A stretch of DNA of 64,000 nucleotides from Neocallimastix lanati (nom. inval.) (lineage: Eukaryota; Neocallimastigomycota; Neocallimastigomycetes; Neocallimastigales; Neocallimastigaceae): assembly GCA_016946835.1 (NCBI GenBank), contig JACVTC010000056.1:17501-81500 (forward strand). The letters are read 5' to 3'. A program made the translations under genes and the position numbers. The notes beneath the pieces are model-generated. The model saw only the letters and a list, made by a program, of their open reading frames with translations, had not been told where the DNA came from and did no database searches. Shown piece by piece: positions 57,477 to 64,000 of the stretch; the stretch's first letter is position 1, and every line of letters begins with the position of its first letter.

Positions 57477-57504
57477 AATTTCTAATTTTTTAAGATTCGT
57501 TACA

Positions 57505-58058
57505 ATAATAATAATAATTATTATCACGGAGTAGAACAAATTCAACAAAATAATACTTATGATACAAGAAGATTCTATAATAACTACGAACCAAAAGCTA
57601 GAAAATCAGTTATGTGTTACTCATGTAAACAAGTAGGACATAAAGCTTATGAATGTCCTAATAATAAAAATAATGGTAGTAATAGAAATAATAATCTTTA
57701 TAATGTGAATAATAATGATATGGGTAATAATTATAATAATAATTTTGATTATAATAATAATAGTAGTAAATATAACAATTATTATAATAATAGTAATAAA
57801 AATGGCTACAATAATTCTTTTAATGGTAGTAATTATTACTTTAATAAAAATAATAAATTTACTGGAAATAATATTGCTAATAGAAATAATAATAATTTTA
57901 ATGAGAATAATATTCCCACTGGAAATAATAATTTTAATAGAAATTCTAATGGAATAAATCAGGATATTAATACTACTAGTTCAAATATTAATAGTAATTT
58001 CAAAGCTAATGTAAATAATAATAATAATAATGGAGATAGCTTTAATAATTTAAACTAA
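57505..58058 (+). pseudogene. E gag, 3' part with zinc knuckle
   Basis: Continues E's gag after element A: Asn-rich, then GVEQIQQNNTYDTRRFYNNY, the zinc knuckle C-Y-S-C-K-Q-V-G-H-K-A-Y-E-C at 57615-57656, and a long tail of Asn with Tyr and Ser. It ends AAT TTA AAC TAA at 58047-58058. The stop follows a slippery heptamer, so Gag-Pol would be made by -1 frameshifting. ATG 57609-57611/57612 is an internal codon and not a likely start. Confidence 0.85.
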
Positions 58059-58081
58059 ATAATGGGAGAAGGACAACTCCC
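58049..58081 (+). promoter_or_regulatory. Programmed -1 frameshift signal between E gag and pol
   Basis: T TTA AAC (58049-58055, gag frame) is a canonical X XXY YYZ slippery site. The gag stop TAA is the next codon. After an 8-nt spacer comes GGGAG (58064-58068), pairing with CTCCC (58077-58081) around 8 nt. The -1 frame is open from the slip site through to the pol frame that runs to 63526. All three usual parts (slip site, spacer, stem) are there and the frame relation is the right one. Confidence 0.82.
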
Positions 58082-61000
58082 GTTAACCAAACCAAACTTC
58101 AAACTTATAATAAAAATAATAGTATTAATGAAGAATATGTAAATTTAACATACTCTCCCAAGTTAAATAATAATACTATGAAAATAAAAAATAATTATAA
58201 TAATACTAATGATAATAATTTACATAATAATAATAATAATAATAACTTACATAATAATAATAATAATAATAACAATTCATATAATGCTAGTGCAACTTCA
58301 AATAATGATGTAATAAATAATGGATATCCTTATAATGATAATTCACATAATTATGATATAAACAATAATTATTTAAATAAGAATAATAAAATAAATTATA
58401 CAAACAGTTTATTTGATGATAATCATACAAGTATTGATAATATTTATTCAAATAATAATAATAATAATAACTTAAATAATATAGAATATCTTAGTAAGAA
58501 TACTAGTAACGGTTATAAATTAAATAATAGTAATCATAACAACATCTATGAAAATGACACTATTAATAAACAAGTTAACAATGATGTTAATATAAATAAT
58601 ACTTATAAAAATAATAATGATGATCAAAGTAACAATGAAATTGATTTAAATAGAATTTCTATAAATGATAATGAAAAGAAAATTAATAATGAACCTAATT
58701 CAAATAATATTTATAATAATTTTGATAATTACCATAATGAGGAAATTATCGCTGTTGCCCAAAAGAAAGGTAAAAATAATTCAATAAAAATCTCCCCATA
58801 TACCAAAGAAATAAAGAAAAAGCTTATAGATAATCCAGTTCCAATTATTACAAATGCTATGAAGAAAAATACTATTATGAAAAGAAAATTAAACGTTAAT
58901 AAATTAGCAACTACAGGAACACCTGATATGATAATAGATGAGGGAGGAACGAATGTCAAACTATCAACAGAAAAAGAAGAAGGTAAAGAATTTAAAGAAA
59001 ATAAAGATCATAAAAATGTTACTTTCAATGAATCTATTGAAATTTTTGAGGATTCACAACCACCAACTAATCAAACAATAACTAATAATAATACAAATAA
59101 ATTAGAATATTTGGATCTTTCTTATATCAATCAACCAAATATTAGAAATGTAAAAAAAGCGAATAAATTGAATAAAATAAATGAAATACTGAGCAGTAAC
59201 AAAGATGATATACCCATCAATGTTAAAAGTTATTCCAAGCCAGAGAAACACATAAAAATGATGGAAGATTTTAATGAATTTAAAATTAAGGACTTTATCA
59301 AGGAAGTAGCATCAACCGAAGTCATAACGAAGTTAGTATATTTGTTAGACCTGTTTCCAAAGTTCAGGTCAGAATTTACAAAAGCATTAAAATTAACCGA
59401 AGGAAAAGAGAAAATAAAGAAAAATTTGAATACATCTTTAATAAATGTAATGACAATTATAAGCCAACATAAAGTGATTAAAGTTAAAGGCACTGTGGAT
59501 AAGAAACCAGCTGAAATTTTCTTGGACTCGTGTGCTAGCGTTAATTTGATTACCACTACGGCTTTAAAAAAATTTAAAATTAATAAAAATCCTATTGGGA
59601 GAATATCCGAAAAAATTTTTCAGGTATATTCCAACAATTCAACTTGTTCAGATATTTATGAACTAAAAATATCTATTGGAAATTACACTTTTATCGATTA
59701 CTTTAGGAAAATTGATAAGGATGATATCTTTGATATATTAATAGGTATTGACACACTTAAACGAAATAGATTTGATATAAATTTAGTTAATGATACCTTA
59801 TATCATATTGATGAAAATAATAATCCTATAGAATTAGCTTCTTTATTTTATGATGTTAGCTTGAGTCCTTCTGAAAGTACAAATAGAATTAATGACGAAG
59901 AAAATAATATGAATAAGGAGAATAATATAAATAATAATTCTTCTGAAGAGAATGATGAGGATTCTGAAACTAGTTGGAGTGACAATGATAATAATAATGA
60001 TAATAATAATATACTTTTTACATATGCTAAATCAGAGTTACCTAATATTAACATAAATAATTTTAATGTAAAATTACCTTTCTTTAATAGTGTCGACATC
60101 GATAAAGAAAATAATATCAAAATAAAAACGAATAATAATAAGAATGATGATAAAATTGACAATTATAAAATAAATGATCATAAAATTAATTCTAAAGTTA
60201 CAAACAATATAAATCCCATACTACATTCTAAACTTCCATCAAAAATCGATTCTCATCAAAACGGCAATAACAAATTAAATAGTAATTATAAATTAGTAGA
60301 TAGAAATATTGAAAGGAAAGAATATAAGAATAAAACGGTTGATATTACAACACAATTGATTCCATCTCTTTTATTAATAACTAATGAAGTACTACATAAT
60401 GAAAACGAGGTTTGCACAGACGACACAATATCTAAACTGGAAATGATTCACTCTATTGTAAAAAAATTACCAGAAAATTTGAAAGCTGATGTAGAAAAAT
60501 TATTTTTAAATTATATTAGTGTTCTTGCACTGAAAACTGACGATTTGGGTTCGTCAAAGCTATATCCTCATAGAATTAATTTAATACCAGGAACAACACC
60601 TATTAAACAGAGGGCCTACCGTATTTCAAAAGTGCAAGCTGATGCACTTAAAAAGGAATTAATTAAACTTATAAATAATAACTTAATTGTCCCTTCTAGT
60701 TCTCCTTGGTCTTCTCCTGTAGTACTGGTACCGAAAAAGAATGGTCAAGTGAGAATGTGTGTTGACTACAGGAAGATTAATAATTGTACATTAAAGGACG
60801 CTTATGCACTTCCTTTAATAGATGATATACTTTACTATGTTAGCGGTGATATTTCTATTTTGTCTACTATTGATCTCTTCTCAGGGTACCATCAGATTCC
60901 TATGCATTCTGATGATAAAGATATCACTTGCTTTACGACCATTTACGGAAACTTTAATTTTGAAGTTATGCCTTTTGGACTATGCAACGCTCCCGCTACT

Positions 61001-63521
61001 TTTCAAAGGGAGATGAACAGAATATTTTTTGATTTAATCGGAGTATGTGTTTTTATTTACATAGATGACTTAGTTATTTATTCTCCTTCATTAGATCAAC
61101 ACATCAAAGACCTAGAAAAAGTATTCCTCATTCTTGCTAATAATGGATTAAAAGTGAATTTTGAAAAATGTGATTTCTTTAAAGAAGAAGTTGAGCTCCT
61201 TGGTCATACTCTTTCTACTAAGGGTATAAAACCTATGAATTCTAAAATAAAAGTTATTGCTAATTGGTTACCTCCTTCTAATTTAAAACAGTTACGTTCT
61301 TTCTTAGGGGCAATTGGATATTACCGGAAATTCATTAGCCATTTTGCCCAAATTGCTAAACCTTTATATGATTTAACAAAAAAGAATGTTCCTTTTGTTT
61401 GGTCTACCGAATCTAATAATGCATTTGAATTTTTAAAAATTCGTCTTATTAATGCACCTATATTGTCACCTCCAAATTTTGATAAACCATTTATTGTTCG
61501 TTCAGATGCATCTAAATCAGGAATTGGCGGGGTACTACTTCAGTTAGACGATGACAACATTGAGAAGCCATTATATTATGAAAGTAGGACACTTTCCAAT
61601 TCTGAAATCAATTATAGCATTACAGAACTTGAGGGGCTTGCCGCATTTTACTGTGTCATGAAATTTAAACCTTTTCTCACTGGTAATAGTTTTGAGACAA
61701 TTCTTTATACCGATCATAAGCCTTTAGTTTACATATTTAAAAATAAAGAACCTTCTTCAGCAAGGCATGTCAAATGGATAACTGAGTTCAGTATTTTAAA
61801 AATTAAAGTGTTATATGAAGAGGGGAGGAGGAATGTAGTTGCTGATGCACTATCTAGATTACATTCTAACAATGAAAAATATATAATCAAAAATATAAAA
61901 AATGATGATAAACATATAAAAAATAAAAATAAAAGAAATAATATAAAAAATTATAATAAAGATGTATTCAACCAAGTTATAAATAATGAAATTCAAAATT
62001 GTGAAATTAAAAATAATGAAGAAATTAGAAATAAGAAAAATACTAAAATTAATAAAATAAAAGAGTTAGTGGATGAAATTAAGATCAATAGTAATAATGA
62101 AAATTACAAAATGGAATATGAGGAAATTAAAAATAATGTAAATAACATTAATAAGTTTAATAATAAATTACATAATAATAATAGTGAAAATAATGGAGTG
62201 GAAAATAAATTGAATGTGAATTATATGGTATTTCAAACTGAAGAAAATAATAAACATAGTTTTAATAATAATGATAATAATAATAATAATATTAATCATG
62301 TTAATACTAATAATAATGATATTGATGATAGTACTGAAATACTAAATGATTTCTATAAAAAAATAATAAACCAGAAATTTGTATTAATTGATGGAGTTCA
62401 GTATTATAAAGATAATAATGAATTAAGAAAAGTAATATTTAATGATAATGAAAAATGGGAACTTATTAGTAAAGCTCATTGTTTAGGACATGAAGGTAAC
62501 TTTAAAACCTACCATCGTTTGAAAAGGAACTATTATTGGATAGGAATGAATAAGGATATCAGATTATTTATTAAATCTTGTCATGTATGTCAATTATGTA
62601 AACCACAACCACCGAATGTATTTACAGAAGATTTAGCTACACCCCCAGGTCTACCTTTTACTCGGGTAGGATTGGATTTAGTTGGACCCTTATACGAATC
62701 TTTCAGAGGTAATAAATATATAATAGTACTTGTAGATTATTTAACAAAATGGGTGGAAGCTGAAGCATTAGCCAAAACAGAATCAGAAGATGTCATTAGA
62801 TTTTTAAATAATATATTTTCAAGACACGGGATTCCAGAGATATTAATTACTGATAATGGCCCGCAATTCATATCTGATAAAACAAAAGCTTTCCTAGATT
62901 TAAATGATGTCTATGTACATTATATTAGTACTTATCATCCTGCTTCTAACGGAGAAGTTGAAAACAGGAATAGAGAAATAGTCAAATATATTAGAATTCT
63001 TAAAAGCCAATTTAAAGAATTAAGTAAACAAAATCAAGAATGGGATGATATTTTACCTAGTGTACTTTGGGCTTTAAGAACAACAAAAAATGAAGTTACT
63101 AAATTTAGTAGTTTCGAATTACTCTATGGTAGGAAAGACTTACAACCATTTGAATTAGCAATTAATATTGACAAAAGATTTCCTGAAGAATCAGAAGAAG
63201 AATATTTTGTTCGAAAATTTATTAATCACCATAATTGGATTTCTGAAGCAATCAAAAATATTGAAACTGCAAATGAATTATGGAAAGATAGGAGAAGACA
63301 GATTAAAAGATTAAGAAGTGAATTCAAACCAGGAGACCTAGTTTTAGTTAGAAATTTCAATCGAAGGAAACTAGACCCTTATTATATCGGGCCATTAAAA
63401 ATAGTTAAACAGCAATTTAATACTGTCACAGTATGTGATCCTTATACGAACGAAATTGCAGAGAGAAACATTCATCTAAAAAATGTAATTCCATATATTA
63501 GTAATTTCCTAAATTATAATC

Positions 63522-63526
<5 letters not shown>
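58056..63526 (+). CDS. E Pol: protease, RT, RNase H, integrase (expressed by -1 shift)
   Basis: The frame is open from the frameshift site to TAA 63524-63526. The first ATG is 58178, which would give 1782 residues, but entry by frameshift is likelier. An Asn-rich N-terminal tail of several hundred residues precedes a retropepsin-like site FLDSCASVNLITT (about 59518-59556), with C in place of the usual G after D-S. RT: SSPWSSPVVLVPKKNGQVRM, STIDLFSGYHQIPM, MPFGLCNAPATFQ, YIDDLVIYS near 61056. RNase H: FIVRSDASKSGIGGVLLQ. A second Asn/Lys-rich insert lies before integrase (about 61870-62340). Integrase: H-H-C-C ending CHVCQLCK, GLDLVGPLYES, ITDNGPQFIS, ASNGEVENRN. GPY/F: DPYYIGPLKIVKQQFNTVTV. 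There is no chromodomain. Confidence 0.92.
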
Positions 63527-63582
<56 letters not shown>

Positions 63583-63711
63583 ATGATATATATATAAAAA
63601 AAAAAAAAAAAAAAAATTTTGATATATATAAAAAATATAAAAAAAAAAAAATATAAAAAAAATATTATAAAATATATAATAGTATTATTAGTTTAATAAA
63701 TATTTTAATAT
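63527..63711 (+). other. A-rich 3' untranslated stretch of E
   Basis: Long poly-A runs (63524-63580, 63597-63616) and TA repeats between the pol stop and the PPT hairpin. No feature beyond homopolymers. Confidence 0.8.
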
Positions 63712-63757
63712 GCTTATAGACTTCAAGGGACGAAGTCTAAGCTAAGTGGGGGCATCT
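63712..63757 (+). other. E hairpin and polypurine tract
   Basis: AGACTTC (63718-63724) pairs with GAAGTCT (63732-63738). An outer GCTT/AAGC (63712-63715, 63739-63742) extends the stem past a 2-nt bulge, around a loop of AAGGGAC. The purine tract AAGTGGGGGCATCT (63744-63757) follows and touches the 3' LTR. Confidence 0.78.
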
Positions 63758-64000
63758 TGATGCATGTCCAGTAAAAATAATAGAAAATAATAGAAAAATT
63801 ATTTAGAAAAATTATTAATATAAATATTTATTAAAAATTAATTTTATATAATGAATCTTAAAATATATTATTAATATATTATTAAAGATAATTTATTATT
63901 ATTAATTATTAAAATATTAAATTAAATAATAATATTAAAAATATTAAAAGAATTGTTGATAATATAGTAAAATTAGTTATATTAATTATAACGGAGATTG
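63758..64000 (+). repeat. 3' LTR of element E (cut by window edge)
   Basis: The first 243 of an expected 615 bp. Starts TGATGCATGTCC and matches 42460-42702 base for base by eye. Its remaining part, E's target duplication, and the ends of elements B and G should follow outside the window. Confidence 0.92.

Larger units (their letters stand above)
56905..57504 (-). repeat. 5' LTR of element A
   Basis: 600 bp, by eye identical to 52166-52765. Carries TATAAATAG, the predicted RNA start and, at 57412-57476, the second copy of the tRNA-like module. Confidence 0.93.

Noticed and set aside
58178-58180. ATG 58178 as an independent start of E pol
   Set aside because: The frame is open upstream to the gag frameshift signal, so entry by -1 shifting explains it better; the ATG lies inside an Asn-rich tail.

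Overview
Overview. The window is extremely AT-rich eukaryotic DNA. It has long A/T homopolymers, short AT-rich GT-AG introns, asparagine-rich reading frames and chromodomain Ty3 retrotransposons. This composition, together with a fungal-looking V-ATPase subunit a, fits an anaerobic gut fungus (Neocallimastigomycota) best; that is an inference from composition and gene style only. Two host genes are visible, both on the minus strand: the 5' part of a V-ATPase subunit a gene (1-594) and a five-exon histidine-phosphatase gene (12898-14660). Positions 595-12897 and 14661-18070 are low-complexity spacer. The spacer holds only relics: a MULE-type transposase pseudogene near 9.0-9.7 kb, an inverted-repeat remnant near 7.6-8.3 kb, and tandem repeats.

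Right-hand 46 kb. Almost everything from 18076 to 64000 is LTR retrotransposon. I name the elements by letter. H (18076-25532, +) is a decayed Ty1/copia element with TSD TTTAG; it is interrupted by a solo LTR (TSD GAATG) and by a second non-coding insertion. G (25768-26017, -) is the 3' end of an old Ty3 pol. B (26018-42459, -) is a Ty3 chromovirus inserted into G. B's 3' LTR was hit by C (26651-30601, -, non-coding, TSD TGAAG). The last bases of that LTR were hit by D (30620-37262, +, apparently intact, TSD ACATG). B's 5' LTR is broken by E (42460 to beyond 64000, +, Ty3 without chromodomain). E's 5' LTR contains F (42806-50032, +, apparently intact single-ORF chromovirus, TSD TTTAT). E's gag contains A (52166-57504, -, RT-deleted chromovirus, TSD ATAAT). 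The nesting order is G > B > (C, D, E), and E > (F, A). By eye the paired LTRs of A, C, D and F look identical, so the pile-up appears recent.

How the elements work. The main result is that A, B, C, D and F lack a tRNA-type primer-binding site. Instead, the 10-12 nt right after each 5' LTR are exactly complementary to an LTR segment 25-34 nt downstream of a TATA box, which is where the transcript should begin. This is the Tf1/sushi self-priming design, found in five sequence-distinct families, with covariation between A and B. E has an ordinary TGG-type PBS. H has a PBS complementary to the anticodon arm of tRNA-Lys(CUU), as in copia half-tRNA priming. All seven elements with a visible 3' end have a stem-loop abutting or including the polypurine tract. 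E's gag ends in a slippery heptamer T TTA AAC followed at once by a stop and, 8 nt on, a GC stem, which looks like a -1 frameshift signal. A and B carry a tRNA-like A-box/B-box module in their LTRs, and both have in-frame deletions that remove RT while keeping gag, protease and integrase parts.

Limits. Repeat comparisons were made by eye. No database search or folding software was used. Family names rest on recognised motifs.
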